From assembly GCF_048773025.1 (NCBI RefSeq), contig NW_027413959.1, forward strand, positions 6,944,001-7,008,000: a stretch of DNA of 64,000 nucleotides, given 5' to 3'. Within the stretch, counting starts at the first letter, position 1. Each line of letters starts with the position of its first letter. Below the pieces are notes generated by a model. That model worked only from the letters and a program-made list of their open reading frames with translations. It ran no database searches and was not told the origin of the DNA. The translations under genes were made by a program, and so were the position numbers. The stretch comes from Camelus bactrianus (lineage: Eukaryota; Chordata; Mammalia; Artiodactyla; Camelidae). This document shows, in pieces, positions 34,860 to 47,020 of this stretch.

Positions 34860-36415
34860 CCTGAGACACAGCCCTTCTCATGCGTCACGTTTTTTTTCTT
34901 GTATCAACAGGATTGGGTTGTGAAAGGAGCTCTGAGGCCCCAGCTAAGGGACAGAAGCAGCCCCCAGGGCTCGAATTGGCGGGCAGCCTCTTCCCCAGCA
35001 GGGGCCCTGGGGTCTGCCCAGTTCTGTGTGTTTCCCTGTTGTGCTGACTCCCCAGCCTGACAGCGTTCTCACTAGGCCTGTCCCCACAAAACCCTTCTCT
35101 CCAAAATACAAGCACATCATGTCACAGTCCTCTTGTTCAACCAGGAAATGTTCAACCCACTGTTTCCCTCCCCAGTAAAGTACCTAACTGTCCTCCCTCC
35201 CATCCCACCACTTCTTTCTTTGTGACAACTCTGCACTCCCCACCCACCATCATGAACGCAGGTGCCTTGCTGGCTGGGACCGAGATGTTTCAGTCTCACA
35301 CATCCTGCGTCCATTCACTTTCCCCTTGTTACCTTATAAAAGCCTTTCCTGAGTCACCCACGAATCTGATACTGAACATCACAAAGTGCTGAGTTTGCAG
35401 TCACTGTGTGCATACCTCCCAGGTTTTGAGTAGGTTTCCTTCACAAGATCTTCATTAAGGAGCTGCATCAAGAAGTTTAAAGAGTCTTTTCTTACATCTG
35501 AGCTGAGGAGCCTGCAAAAAATTTAAATGGCTTTGAAGAGAGGGTTAACCAGGGACAGAGGTTTCGCAGGTCCTATTCAACATTGTCATGAGGCAAAATG
35601 TTCTTCAAAGGCTCAGAGTGGCTTCTGAACGTGGAGTCAGCAAGGAGGAGGTGACAGGCAGTGAGTAGGGTGGGTGACACTGGGTGCGCTTCCCCAGCTG
35701 GGGAAGAATTGGATTTTGTTCTAGTTTTCCAAACAATTTCTTACTACCTTTTTCACCTATTGTCACATACCATTTCCTACGAATTAAGAATATCAATGTC
35801 AGTCATTTGGGCCACTTGGGAGAAGCAACACGATGCCATTCACAGGGCTGGGACATGACAGCCACACCAGTCTAGGTTGATAGACCAGTGGGGGTATTTC
35901 CAAGGTGATCACGGGCATGCAGCAAACTCCCCAGCTTCAATGACCTCATCTCAAAGGTGGGGCCAATAAAACTACCAAGAAAAGTGCGTGATGATTATTG
36001 CCGACAACTGTTTACTAGGTAATTGCCCGTGACAGCTGCAGCTTAATGGGGAATGAGTATGATAACAAGGCCCTGTCTACCTGGCCACACGCTCCCTGCC
36101 TTCCTGCCTTGGTGCAGCAGCAGAGTTTGTTTAGCCGATATGAACGCCCCCAGAGCAGCACTGATGGGAAAGCTCGCAGCTCTGCACTGCGAGGTGTGTT
36201 CCTTTCCTTCTCAGAGCTGATCACAGTTTGCTGTCATCTGTTTTTATGTTTATCCCTTTTATAACTGCCTCCCCCCGGAGTTTTTGCTCAAGCAGCGCAG
36301 GGCCAGTGTGTCTTGCGGCCTGCCAGATATTCTGGGCTGGGAAACAGCTGACCCCACATCTGGCTCTATTGCTGAACGGAGAGGGCAGAAGGCCCTGGGG
36401 CACATGCTGAACCGA
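34860..36415. other. Unassigned DNA downstream of the LTR
   Basis: Moderately GC-rich at 34,880-35,080, possibly residual leader of the preceding element. The rest is unrecognised. No host exon seen. Confidence 0.45.
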
Positions 36416-36419
36416 GGCC

Positions 36420-36600
36420 ACTGCACCCAAAATTATGATCTGACTTTGGGCAAATTACAGTCTTCTTTACCCTGAGATTCCTCATCTGTCCATGAAAATA
36501 AATGCCCATGGCACACAGAGTTACAAGGATTAAAGGAAATCACCAAATTCATAACCTAGCCAAGGGGCTACCAGTGCGTCCTCAACAGACAAATGCTGCC
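36420..36600 (+). repeat. MIR SINE
   Basis: 'gactttgggcaaattacagt', 'gattcctcatctgtccatga' and 'acaaggattaaaggaaatc' follow MIR plus-strand order. Confidence 0.7.
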
Positions 36601-36654
36601 TTTACGAATGTGACACACGCGAAGTGGGGCGGCCGCACACAGTGAACACTGATA

Positions 36655-36840
36655 AATGCCAGTGTGTTAAGTGCTTCATGTGTGCTACAATACTCTTCAG
36701 AACTTACAACAATCCCAGGAAGAAACGAATAATATCATGCCCATTTCACAAATTCACCAACAGGTTAAGAGAGGTTACATTCTAGTCCAAGGCCCTATGG
36801 TGAGGAAATGGCGATTTAAACCGGATTCTGGGCCCAGGCC
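36655..36840 (-). repeat. MIR SINE
   Basis: 'gccagtgtgttaagtgcttc', 'cttacaacaatcccaggaag', 'cccatttcacaaattcacc' and 'ggttaagagaggttac' follow the MIR minus-strand order. It sits tail to tail with the MIR about 55 bp to its left. Confidence 0.75.
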
Positions 36841-37189
36841 TTGTCTCCAACTCTCTCCCAGCCACCTGATCACTTGCCTATGAATTCCACCTGTCCAATA
36901 CCTAAGTGTGCAGTCGGCCAGCTCTTAAATGCAATGTGTGCTACCGTTTGTCAATGTTGGTTAATTACCATAAACTGTTCTCAGAAACCACTACAGAAAA
37001 GAAAGGTGGACTTAAGGAATTCTGCATTGCGTTCTCCTGTAATGTGCAGAAACCCTTCCCTACACCACCAAATCCAAATGTATGCTTCCTCCATGTTTAT
37101 GTTTGCACACGGCTTATTAAAGTAGAATTACCTGCAGTAATTCCATCTCGGCTGCTTTCCAAGGTTGCAGATTATCCATAATCATTCCG
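36840..37189. other. Unassigned DNA before the two-LTR retrovirus fossil
   Basis: Nothing recognised. Confidence 0.4.
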
Positions 37190-37674
37190 TGAATGAAAAT
37201 ACTACAATGTGAATGAAAATACTGCAACCATGTCAGTAAGCAAAGAATGCTGAAACCAAGTCATTAGCGGCTGCTGCCACCCCCCAGCGAGGAAAGGCCT
37301 GCAGCCCAGCCGCTGCAGCAACTCACAATGGTGCCCTCTGAGCAGACTCAGAATAAGAAAGGACAGGATACTGGCCCTAGATAGCTAGGTGCTTGTCTAA
37401 AGAATGAATTCAGTGAGTCCAAAATATTTTCTTCCTCCCATATATAGAAAAGCACTAAATTATTGAACTTGAGATACCTGGCTTTCTTTAGATAACAAGC
37501 AATCTTTTATTGTTCCAACAACCTTGTCTTTGTTGTAAAGCTCCTATATATCCTAGCTCATCCCAAACCTCTTGGGAGCAGTCCCTCAGAGAGATCTGAG
37601 AGGCTGTCATCCCGGCTCGAGTCCTCCCGCAAATAAAACATAACTCTTAAATTTTAGGTGGCACATGTATTTCA
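37190..37674 (+). repeat. 5' LTR of the two-LTR fossil
   Basis: Opens 'tgaatgaaaatactacaatg', a unit that is immediately repeated in slightly altered form. It contains 'cctatatatcc' as a TATA-like site and AATAAA at 37,632-37,637, and ends near 'tatttca'. The partner copy is at 43,828-44,308. Confidence 0.88.
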
Positions 37675-37679
37675 GTCAA

Positions 37680-38100
37680 CTGTTTTGGACACCATGAAGG
37701 GACCCAGAGCAGACTTTCTCCACCTGAACTCTCCGAGTAACTGGGGCCTTTGTACCAGCAGTGGCCCTTTGTGACCATCCGCCTCCTCGGGGAGTCCAGA
37801 TGAATTTGGGTGAGTCTCTCCTGGTTCTCGGATCTCATATATTGGTTGATAATCCTGAGTTTTATTTGGCGGTGTTTCCAGGTACCTGGCCCTCCAGTTG
37901 AAGGAGACTGGGGGGAATTACCCACCCAGTGGAGACATACTGGGTGGGACCTCGTTGAAAGGTAACGGGAAATACCCACATTGAAGAGACGTCAGAAGTG
38001 GGCTGGTGGAAACCTATTAGGAAAATACTCACCCAGTGGAGACGTCCTGAGTGGGTCCAAGTTGAAAACACTGGGTTCAGGACTGAGTGGTTAGGTAAGA
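37680..38100 (+). other. Primer-site-like sequence and leader with stem-loops
   Basis: 'tggacaccatgaagggac' just after the LTR has the look of a tRNA primer site, perhaps tRNA-Arg-like, but the tRNA is uncertain. A perfect hairpin follows: CCCACCCAGT (37,921-37,930), an 8-base loop, then ACTGGGTGGG (37,939-37,948). A diverged copy of the same block occurs about 106 bp on, at 38,027-38,057 ('ctcacccagtggagac'). Duplicated hairpins at this place recall dimerisation and packaging signals of gammaretrovirus leaders. Confidence 0.55.
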
Positions 38101-41100
38101 GGCTGGTCTAATGTTTTCCTCAATTTGGTTACATCCATTGAATTTTTCAGGATAAAAGTAAAACTCTTACGAGGAACCTTTCAACTCCAAAAATGGGACC
38201 ATCCTCCTGGCTGGTAACAGCTTTCTCGGGTGACAGAGAATCTTGCAGGAGTGGTAGAGACAAAGACTTCATGCCATAGAGTTGTCCCTGCGGGAAATCT
38301 TACTAGCAAATTTATTCTGAGTACCCGACCTTACAATGGGGAATAGAACTTTCAAAAAAAATAAAAAAAAGAAAAGAAAAGAAAAAGAAATGACAGATTG
38401 CCAGCCTCCAATTAATACCCCAGCCAGGTTTATGTACATACAAAACTTACAACATTAATTGGGAATTAGAAAAGAAAATCTCAATCTGAAAGTAAATAAT
38501 CAGGCCTGATAGAAACATTTTTTGGAATTCTGAACTTATAAAAACAAAATCCACTTTAGGGGGAACTTGAATTTCTCTTCCTGTGTCCTTGAAATGTAAA
38601 CGTTTTATCTTTCTCTGGGTCTTTTAAGTTTGTTTATGTATGTATATGTATGTTTACTTTCTTTTAAAAGGAAACCTTGGACTCTGCCATACAAAAGGTA
38701 CAAGTATTGCGTACATATGGTGGCCACGTAAATAAATTGGATTCTAAGCAATTCTTTGTACCAATTTTCAGATATTTTGCCATCTTAAACTTTGTTGCAT
38801 CAGCCTGGACCACAAAGGCCTTTAGCTTTTGGAGAGTAAAGCTTTGAATTTTATTTAGGCAACACCCCCACTCTCATGTGGAAAAGCCTCTTCATCTTAT
38901 TCATTTAAAATCACTATATGTATATATATATAAATTGATGGCCATATGATGGATCCTTTAATTTGGAAAAGCTTTTAAATTTGTGAAAGTTGAAAGAGAT
39001 CTCATGATAAACAGCTGTTTAATTGGTACCTATTAAAATCAAGTTTAAAGATAGAATAATATATCTAATTGTTAACCTAAGAACTTAGTTTAAAAAAAAA
39101 CTGTTTTGAAAAGCTACATTTGTGTTTTTCCTTTCCAATAAATGGTTCTAGAGATGTTAATAAAAACTTAGAATAATTATTGGTAATTAAGTTGAATAAC
39201 TGGAAAAAGGATTGTAAAAAGTCAGAAAAAAAAAGATAAGGGCTTATCCCAAATGGATAAATATTTTTATATGGTTATTTTGAATGAGATAAATAAAATG
39301 GACATTTTTGGAATAGATACAAGGTTTTGATACTACACTAGTAAAGTTAAAAAAAAGGGCCAAAGAGATCACCTACTGTCCCCCAACATTAAAGTTCAAA
39401 CAAGTCCATTTTATTTGCCACAGTTTAAAATATATGTATATATAGACTGATATACTTGATTAATGATTGGGACAACAGACCAATTAATCAAATTAAAAAT
39501 TGAGTAGGACCTAAGCACTTTGGCTGAAACTTGGGCATCCTAGAGACTTTTCTATAAAATTAGATACAATGAACAACAACAACAAAAAGGTTCTGGCAAT
39601 CCTTCTAGAAATAAAAATTATTGATTAAACCTAATAAATATAAAAATTAAAGGTATAAGATTTAAAAAATTTGAGATAAAAGTTTATAAAATTGGTATAT
39701 TTAAATGGTCTTTATATAAACCTTTTGCTTAATTATGTTGTGGGATAGTTCTGTTTCAATGGAAAAACGCTTCCCCTTCTTGGTATTATAAGGCTGGGCA
39801 CATATCTGTCCCTCAGAAAATATTAATTGAACAAAGTAAAGGAAACCAATAGAGTTACATGAGCCATCCAATATAACGTAGAACTAAAAACTAATATACA
39901 GTGGCTAATAAAAAAAATATAATAAGAGGTTTACCCTGGGTTTAACTTATAACTCAAGGAAAAGAGACATCACTAAATACCTTATGCAAGCTTTGGAAGA
40001 CATGATAAAGTAAACCTTAAAGTTTTAAAACATTGAATTCTTTGTTTACAGCTCTCCTGATTGATAAAAAAAAATGCCAATTAAGGAGATACAATTGGTT
40101 CTGGGTGACAGAGCAGTTCTCTGGGGAACTGGAAGCGTGTGTCTTTGTCTTGCATACCAGAAATGTAAATACAGAAACAGTGACCTAGGACTGAGCCTAG
40201 TTAGCTCAATGAGATAAAACTTAGGGCCAAGAAATTTTTGGCATTTTAGAACTCAGAACTCTGACGGGTCCTTCAGACTTTGTCAAGAAATCTTAAATAT
40301 CTGTTTCATAAATAGTAAGCCTTAGTGATTTGAGCAAGCAAATTCAGCCTACTAGAACTATTATTATACCTATATTATAATTAACTTTTAAAGTGAAGCT
40401 ATGAGATCTCTAGCTTTTGTCTGTTTATAAACCTGCGTACACATTACAGATGTGAGATATTTATACAGCTAAAAAAAAAAAATCAAAGTCAAAGATCTCT
40501 GCTTAATTGACGTAAAAAATAAGAGCTTACAAATTAAGTATTTTTAAAATAAAAACTGAACAAATTGACTTTCAGCATCACGTGAACTGGAAAAATTCAA
40601 TATTAAGATAATATTTGATATTGTTTAGTTTAAGTTTGTTCTAATTAATATAGACATCTTTAAAGTCATCAATATTAAGTATAATACCTTTACTGTACCT
40701 AGGTTTAATGAAAGTCAAATAAGATTCTGTTATATCTGGTGAAGATTTGTCAAGAAAAAAATAACAGTAATGTGGTGTGGTAAAATTTTAAGTAAATTAA
40801 ATGCAAATGAGATGAGAGCTTTGGGTAAATTTTTAAAATATATTTTTAAAATGTATGCTTAACATAATCTCTAAATGTTTGGTATGTTTAAATTCTAGAG
40901 TTGTGCTAAATTAAGTTAAATGATAGGATTTTATTTAATAGCTATGCCATTTTCAGATAAAATAAGATTGAAATATGAATTACTTAACATTTAACTTACT
41001 CTTACAGAGAAACTAAAGGTGTTTAGATATATTAATAAATGGTTGGTGCCACCCTGAAATAGACTCTATTTTTAAGGGAATGATCTCAGTATCCTAGGAA

Positions 41101-43811
41101 AGTAAGATAAATGTGTAAAGGAAGATATAAGAATGGAATTATATTTTGTTAATGAAAAATAGTGACTTTGTCCTGAAGCTGGTTATTTCTGAATGGAAGA
41201 GAAAATAAGGGACACACTAATATGAGACTAGAAAGCTGTGGAAGGCTTGTGGAAGAGGTACCCTAAAGAAAGAGTTTCGTACGTTGTCGGAATTGGCTAA
41301 ATTTAGAATCAACTTGGGCAAAGTAAATGAATCTTAGAAGTAAGTTGGTACAAGACTAGATTTGGTTTTCTCGCTGTTAAGAGGAAACATGTTTTTTGAA
41401 ATGTTAATCCACCTTCAGCAACAGATTGTAAACCTTCTTATACCACTTAACTGATCTGTTCTGCCTTTACCTTTGACGTATTTTCTTGTTAATGAATAAG
41501 TACTGCTTTACAGTGACCTATATGTTTATCTGACCAAGTGTTCTGAAATCTTTTAAAAAGATCCCCAGATATCAATTTCTAATTAAAGTTCTTTTAATCT
41601 CCAGTTAAGTTTGGGAAGTTACAGATGGCCCCTGAAACATCCCAAAGAGAGATTTTAAAAGAGTAAGTTTCAATTGGCGTGTTAAATAACATGATATTGT
41701 CAAATGAATAATAAATCTTCTAAGGTTATATTGTATGAGAAAATATTATTAATATAGATATTGTAGAAATTATATGGACTCCCTAAAATTCTGGTATATC
41801 TGAAATGTTACCAGTGATAATTCTGGGTATAGTGACCAGGTTTCTTTATCGATTATAGTGTAACGGTGTTTAACCATGATTTTAAATCTTTTGTCATTTA
41901 TAGACAGTTAATGGTTGTCTTCTGATGGTTTTGCAAAATGCTTGCTCTTCAAGGAGATTTACTGATTTCTAATAAATTTCAAACTATAGCAGTGAACTAA
42001 ACTGGGTAAGAAATTTTAAATTTCCAATGAAAACTGTGATTAAAAGAATTAGTTACATGGGACTGAGTAAACTGGTGAATATGTTTATAAATTTTGATTT
42101 TGTTTAAAATACTACTGGCTTTTAACCTGTTTCCCAGACATAAAGAATCTCTTCTCTTTAAGCTAGCTATGATTCACAGCAATTTGATAAATTATACCTA
42201 TGTAATCAGACTTGGAACAGTTATCTTTTCTCTCTATCTGATCCCTCAATAGACTAAAAACTCTTAGGTCCCCAGTGGCTCTATCAGACAAATGAGGAAG
42301 ATCATCTCCTAACAAATATAGGAATCTAAAGGTATTTTAAGGATTTTAAAGAGAAAAGAATTTACCTAAATCTGTAAGGCAGAAATCCATGACAAGCCGT
42401 TGACGGGGCTTTCCAGGCCTTAGCAAATCTTATTAACATTCTACCCTGAGACTCCTTATTAAAAGTTCCAACACAGCCAATTTAAAAAAGCCTATATGAT
42501 CAAATAATCAGACTTGACTTGTAAAGAAATTAATCTTGATTTGGCTTTGAGAAAAATGAGGGTAATTTTAGAGAGAAAAAATCTATATTTTACTGGATAT
42601 TAAGTTCTAGTTTTGTTAATTGAGGTCTATATTTACTAAGACACTTCCCAGATCATTCCTTGCTTTTATGTCATATTGCTGTACAGTTTAATTTAATTAT
42701 GAAAAGGATACTCTAGGTTTGTTTCCGAAGCTCAGTAATCTATCCTTGTGTAAATTTCCAATGCTCCATGACCTAAGCCAGGGGATTATACATACTGGAA
42801 CATGCATGACTTAAAGAACTGTCTCCAACCTGAATGGAAAGACCATTTATCAAGTACTCTTAACTAGACCATACACACAAAAGCTGAAGGAAACGGAATT
42901 TCGGATTCATTTCCTGTCAGAAACAGCCCCTTCAGTGCACTGGCCTATAGAGCACTTGCTCACCTGAAAACAATGCCAAAATGGTGAAAAAGCTACCAGG
43001 CCAGGATGAGAAGAAGACGACATCTGAGCTCGACAGCTGACCCAAGACAACGGACCAGGCTTGTATACCAATTACTTTGACAATTTCTCCTACCTTTGAT
43101 TATGAACTACTCCAATTGTTAAGTTTATGGTAAATTACCTATGTCTAGTACTTCTGTGTTACCTTGGTGGGTTTCCCTACTCCAAGGCTCTAACTAGATA
43201 GCCCTCAGAAACGTTATTCTAAAAATAATTTATAGTTCTCTTTAGGCCACTGTTGATCTTACAACGTGGGAGAACTCACCTGGCCAATTAATACCTGCTC
43301 GGAGCCTGACCATAAATATGAACTTTCTCATAAGATCACTCAAACTCAATCAGAAATACAAGCAAAATTTTAACCCAAATATACAACTTCTCTACTATTA
43401 AATTCTTACTCGTTACTTAAAAACGTTACTAGCTATATTAGTTATATGATCTCTATTTTATTAAATTGTTGTCTGTTACATTTCCCAACGTGTAACTAGG
43501 CCTACAAGATTGATGATGGCTAAACATCCTGAATAAATAGATAAAATTTTTAACCCTGCATAAAATAAATGTAATAGTGTGATTCTAGGTATAGGAATGA
43601 GCAACGAAGGGCAAACATTTCCTGGATCATAATAGACTAGTAAGACAGGCGATCCAGAAAACTTTTAGTATCAACAGGCCCTGATAAAAAAACCTAACAC
43701 CTTGAATGGCAGCTCAGAAAATTCTTCACCTGAAATAGGAATGAGCCATCCTAGCACCGTGGGACAAAATTGGTCATGAAATGTCTCTCAAAATATAGGT
43801 CGAATTTAGGA
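38101..43811 (+). other. AT-rich internal region of the fossil, no coding capacity seen
   Basis: No open frame of 60 codons on either strand, A- and T-rich throughout, and no capsid, reverse transcriptase, integrase or envelope motif recognised. An A/G-rich simple stretch lies at 38,355-38,392. The last kilobase is less AT-rich. I cannot tell by eye whether this is decayed coding sequence or was always noncoding. Confidence 0.65.
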
Positions 43812-43827
43812 CCAAGGGGGAGCACTG
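43812..43827 (+). other. Polypurine tract
   Basis: 'ccaagggggag' immediately before the right LTR matches the position and composition of a retroviral polypurine tract (plus-strand primer). Confidence 0.7.
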
Positions 43828-44308
43828 TGAATGAAAATACTACAATGTGAGTGAAAATACTACAACCATGTCAGTAAACAAAGAATGCTGAGACCAAGCC
43901 CTCAGCAGCTGCTGCCACACCCCAGCGAGGATATGCCTGAAACCCAGCCTTTCAGCCACTCACAGTGGTGCCCTCTGAGCAGACTCAGAATAAGAAAGGA
44001 CAGGATACTGTCCCTAGATAGCTAGGTGCTTGCCAAAGGAATGAATTCAATAACCCATATGTTTGCTTCATCCCATACATAGAAAAGCACTAAATACTTG
44101 AACTTGAGATATCTGGCTTTCTTTAGATAACAAGCAATCTTTTATTGTTCCAAGTACCTGGTCTTTGTTGTAAAGCTCCTATTTATCCAAGCTCCTCCCC
44201 TACCTCTTGGGAGCAGTCCCTCAGAGATCTGAGAGGCTGTCATTCAGGCTCGAGGCCTCCCGCCAAATAAAACATAACTCTTAAATTTTAGGCTGAACGA
44301 TTATTTCA
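43828..44308 (+). repeat. 3' LTR of the two-LTR fossil
   Basis: Repeats the left LTR through its full length, including 'agcagactcagaataag', 'ctttgttgtaaagctcc' and AATAAA at 44,266-44,271, with scattered substitutions and small indels. Confidence 0.88.
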
Positions 44309-44995
44309 ATGAAGTCCCAGAATAGACACAACTCATCAATTCTGTAATGGAACACACTGAGTCAGGAACCAAAAGCATGTTCTAGTCCCGAAAAACTACG
44401 GTTTCCTCTTTCTTCCTGTCATTATACAATCCCACCAGAACTCATTAATTTGCTGTCTGCACGCTTGGCAACCAAACTCAGAGAAGATTCAACGTAACAG
44501 AGCTCCATGCTGGGAAGAACCCCCCGCAGAAGCACAGCGGTTGGCCTGCCCTCCCGCATGCTCTGCTGACCCCTAGTGTCCTCCGTGGAGACCAGGCCAA
44601 CAGAACTGCTCCAAACAGCTACAAAGTCCCACAGATTAAATAAAAGCATTTTATTTTATACTATATGTTATGTATATACTCATCTCTGAAAACAGCTTTG
44701 CCAGAAGCCCAAATCTTCAACATTAATCTGCAAAGGCAAATCCGGTCCCCAAGGGAAAACAAGTTTTAAGATGATGCTATGGCCTCCAAAGTCCTCTTCA
44801 GGACCATCAACCAAACTGCCTGCAGGCCTGCAGCTGCAGGCGGCTACATGTCTGCTTTTAAAGCAACCCCTTCCTGCCCTCGGGCACTACAATGTCCCTC
44901 TACGCCCTCCCTTCTCAGGGTAAGAGCAGCTGCTGCAGAACCTTGCAGGGCAGCACTGACAGGACTGGACTAAAGGATCAGAGCTAAACTAAGCC
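44309..44995. other. Unassigned single-copy DNA
   Basis: No gene or repeat recognised. Confidence 0.45.
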
Positions 44996-44999
44996 TTCT

Positions 45000-45100
45000 G
45001 ATGACACGAGCTGTGTCACTTTACAGATGAAGATATATATAGAGGGTTGGGGTGATATTGCTCAAAGTCACACAGCTAATAAGTGGCAAAGTCCATACCT
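45000..45100 (-). repeat. MIR SINE fragment
   Basis: 'tttacagatgaagatatata' followed by 'aaagtcacacagctaataag' and 'tggcaaagtcc' is a clear MIR minus-strand signature. Confidence 0.75.
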
Positions 45101-45129
45101 CTGGTCCTCCCTCTGGCGAGATGCCCCAG

Positions 45130-45420
45130 CTGGGACGCCCACAGGGTTCTCTCGTGCCTGCCTGACCAGTCCTTTACTGTCACTCATAACCCACAACACG
45201 GTCTGACCCTAGCCTGCTTTTTCAGCATCTTTTCCTTCCAATCTTGCAGGAACAAGGCTGCTTGGGCCACTTTATGACTTCTGGCTTCCCAAAACCTCCA
45301 TGCTCAGGCTGGTCTTGCCTGTGCATCCTTCCCCCTGCTCAGAGGCACTTCTTCCCCTGCAGGAGGACTTTTCCACTCTCCACAGGGACACCCCCTCAGG
45401 GGAGCCCTCTTCTTGCCCTC
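45130..45420 (+). mobile_element. L2 LINE fragment
   Basis: 'acggtctgaccctagcctgc', 'tcagcatcttttccttcc' and 'ctgctcagaggcacttcttc' follow the L2 3' region (ctctggcctcagggcctttgc-type text). The overlapping open frames here are chance. Confidence 0.5.
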
Positions 45421-46010
45421 AGAAAGGCAGGTGTCCCAGGCCACATCCCGAGCTGCCCCATTAGGTCTGCGGGTGCTCAGGTCTGCTAGTCAGACCAGCA
45501 GCCTCAGAGCCAGGAATTATGCCCGGGTCACCCTGCAAACCTACTGCCCGCCTCACAGCCCCCAGCCAGCAGGCCACCTGGAAGTCACAGCAAGTGCCCC
45601 ACCCAATCCAGAAGTCTCTTCATTTGCCAGCACCGCTGATGACTTGTCTCCAACCTTTGGTCAGTTTTGCAAAAAAGAGCACCTTCCACAGTGAACAGGG
45701 GGTTTTCGCTTCTGCTCCCATCCTTACTGCAAATGTCAAGGGAAACCAAAAGGCCTTTTCTCAACACTTTTCTGATGACACCCTTCCACCCACTATACTC
45801 ATATGCTCAAGAAAATTGGGTCCACGTGATTTTGTTTCCCTTACACTAAGTGGCTCAAAACACTTTGTGATTTTTTTTTTCCTTTTTTGAGGGTATTTGT
45901 ACTCAGTTTCTCGGCTTTAATCTGTTTTCGTCTCTCTCTTCAGTATCCCAAGCAGTTACCACTTCTTAGCCCCTTCAGCAGCCTCCCTCCCAACATCTAG
46001 TCTAGGAAAT
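45420..46010. other. Unassigned single-copy DNA
   Basis: Open frames up to 123 codons (45,519-45,890) overlap on both strands without homology that I can recognise. No splice or start support. Confidence 0.45.
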
Positions 46011-46014
46011 CAGC

Positions 46015-46115
46015 TGTGATGAGGGGCCTGGAGGCAGTCACAGAAGAAGTAACTAAGGGACAGAGAGGCGACATAGTTTGCCCAAGGTGATCAGCCTCAA
46101 CCCCCAACAGTGTGT
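46015..46115 (-). repeat. MIR SINE fragment
   Basis: 'agtaactaagggacagagag' and 'tagtttgcccaaggtgatc' match the MIR minus-strand 'gaggttaagtaacttgcccaa' region. Confidence 0.5.
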
Positions 46116-46395
46116 TTCACGTCCCTCTGTTTAACTCTTATGCTAAACAAGCTAACTTTTTGTAGATTATGGTTATAAACAGATGAGGTATCAAAATACA
46201 TACAAGGACACACATCAACTCTAAGATGTTCATTAACTTCACTATTTTGTTTCTATTTTTTTATTTCTATTAAAAAATAATTAAGAACCTCTGCAGTCAA
46301 TATAGAAAAATGTTACTGGGTTTTAATCCAGAATATAGAGGTGTTGTGTGTCATTACTCATACTTATTTGTATGTTCACAAGACAAAATGATTTG
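46115..46395. other. Unassigned AT-rich DNA
   Basis: Nothing recognised. Confidence 0.4.
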
Positions 46396-46399
46396 AAGG

Positions 46400-46765
46400 T
46401 CTCTCTCCCCTCCTCCTACTCAGTACCTGCTCTCACCAGATCTCCCAGTCCACACATCTAACAGCCTTTCACTTCACCCACAGCTGAACTCATCAGTTTT
46501 CCCCCAGAGCTCCCTCTGCAGCTTTCCCTCCTCAGAGCACAGCAGGACCATCACTTACCTCATTAATCCACCCAGAAACCTGGGCCTTCCTCCATCCTAC
46601 CTTCACAGACAGCATTCATCCTTTCATTTTTACCATCTAAACATGCCTTCAATCTGTTCGCTTTTACACACTGACCGTCCCACCGCTCAAGTGGAAGCCA
46701 CCAACACTGCACACCTGGACTCACGAGTCTCCCAAGTGTCCCCACAGCCGCTCTCACGTACTTGA
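46400..46765 (+). mobile_element. L2 LINE fragment
   Basis: 'acccagaaacctgggccttc', 'catcctttcatttttacc' and 'aagtggaagccaccaacact' followed by 'cacctggactcac' match the L2 reverse transcriptase end, whose protein reads roughly LVQATIISHLDYCNSLL. Heavily decayed. Confidence 0.6.
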
Positions 46766-46925
46766 GACAAAAGGGATTGTGTCACTCCCGCGGTTTTAGG
46801 ACTCTTTTCAAACCCACTCTTCTTAGAAGAAACTCCCAGTTCTTCACCTGATAAAGATCTTTGCCATCAAATTGTCAGCTCAGGGAGGGCAGGACAAGCC
46901 CTCTCCCCTCGGCCCCTCCCTCTGG
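46765..46925. other. Unassigned DNA between repeats
   Basis: Nothing recognised. Confidence 0.4.
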
Positions 46926-46929
46926 CAGA

Positions 46930-47020
46930 GCATCAGGTTGGGAGGACCTGCTGAGCTACACCAGCCTGTATTCTAACCCTGGTCTTGAGTTCTTAGCAAA
47001 CTGCTTCACTTATCCATACA
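46930..47020 (+). repeat. MIR SINE fragment
   Basis: 'cagcctgtattctaaccctg' and 'cttagcaaactgcttcactt' fit the MIR plus-strand 5' half. Confidence 0.45.

Larger units (their letters stand above)
37190..44308 (+). mobile_element. Endogenous retrovirus fossil with two LTRs, ~7.1 kb, class I-like, interior apparently noncoding
   Basis: Two direct repeats of about 484 bp bound the element, and both read in the plus direction. The interior starts with a primer-site-like sequence and leader (37,680-38,100) and ends with a polypurine tract just before the right LTR, so the element is structurally complete. Between them is about 5.7 kb of AT-rich sequence with no reading frame of 60 codons or more on either strand and no recognisable gag, pol or env motif. 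It resembles the non-autonomous class I elements that keep cis-signals but no genes. By eye the LTRs differ at roughly 11% of sites, so at a typical mammalian neutral rate the insertion is tens of millions of years old. It is a fossil. Confidence 0.85.

Noticed and set aside
45519-45890. 123-codon plus-strand frame
   Set aside because: It partly overlaps L2-like sequence, has competing frames on both strands and no homology that I recognise.
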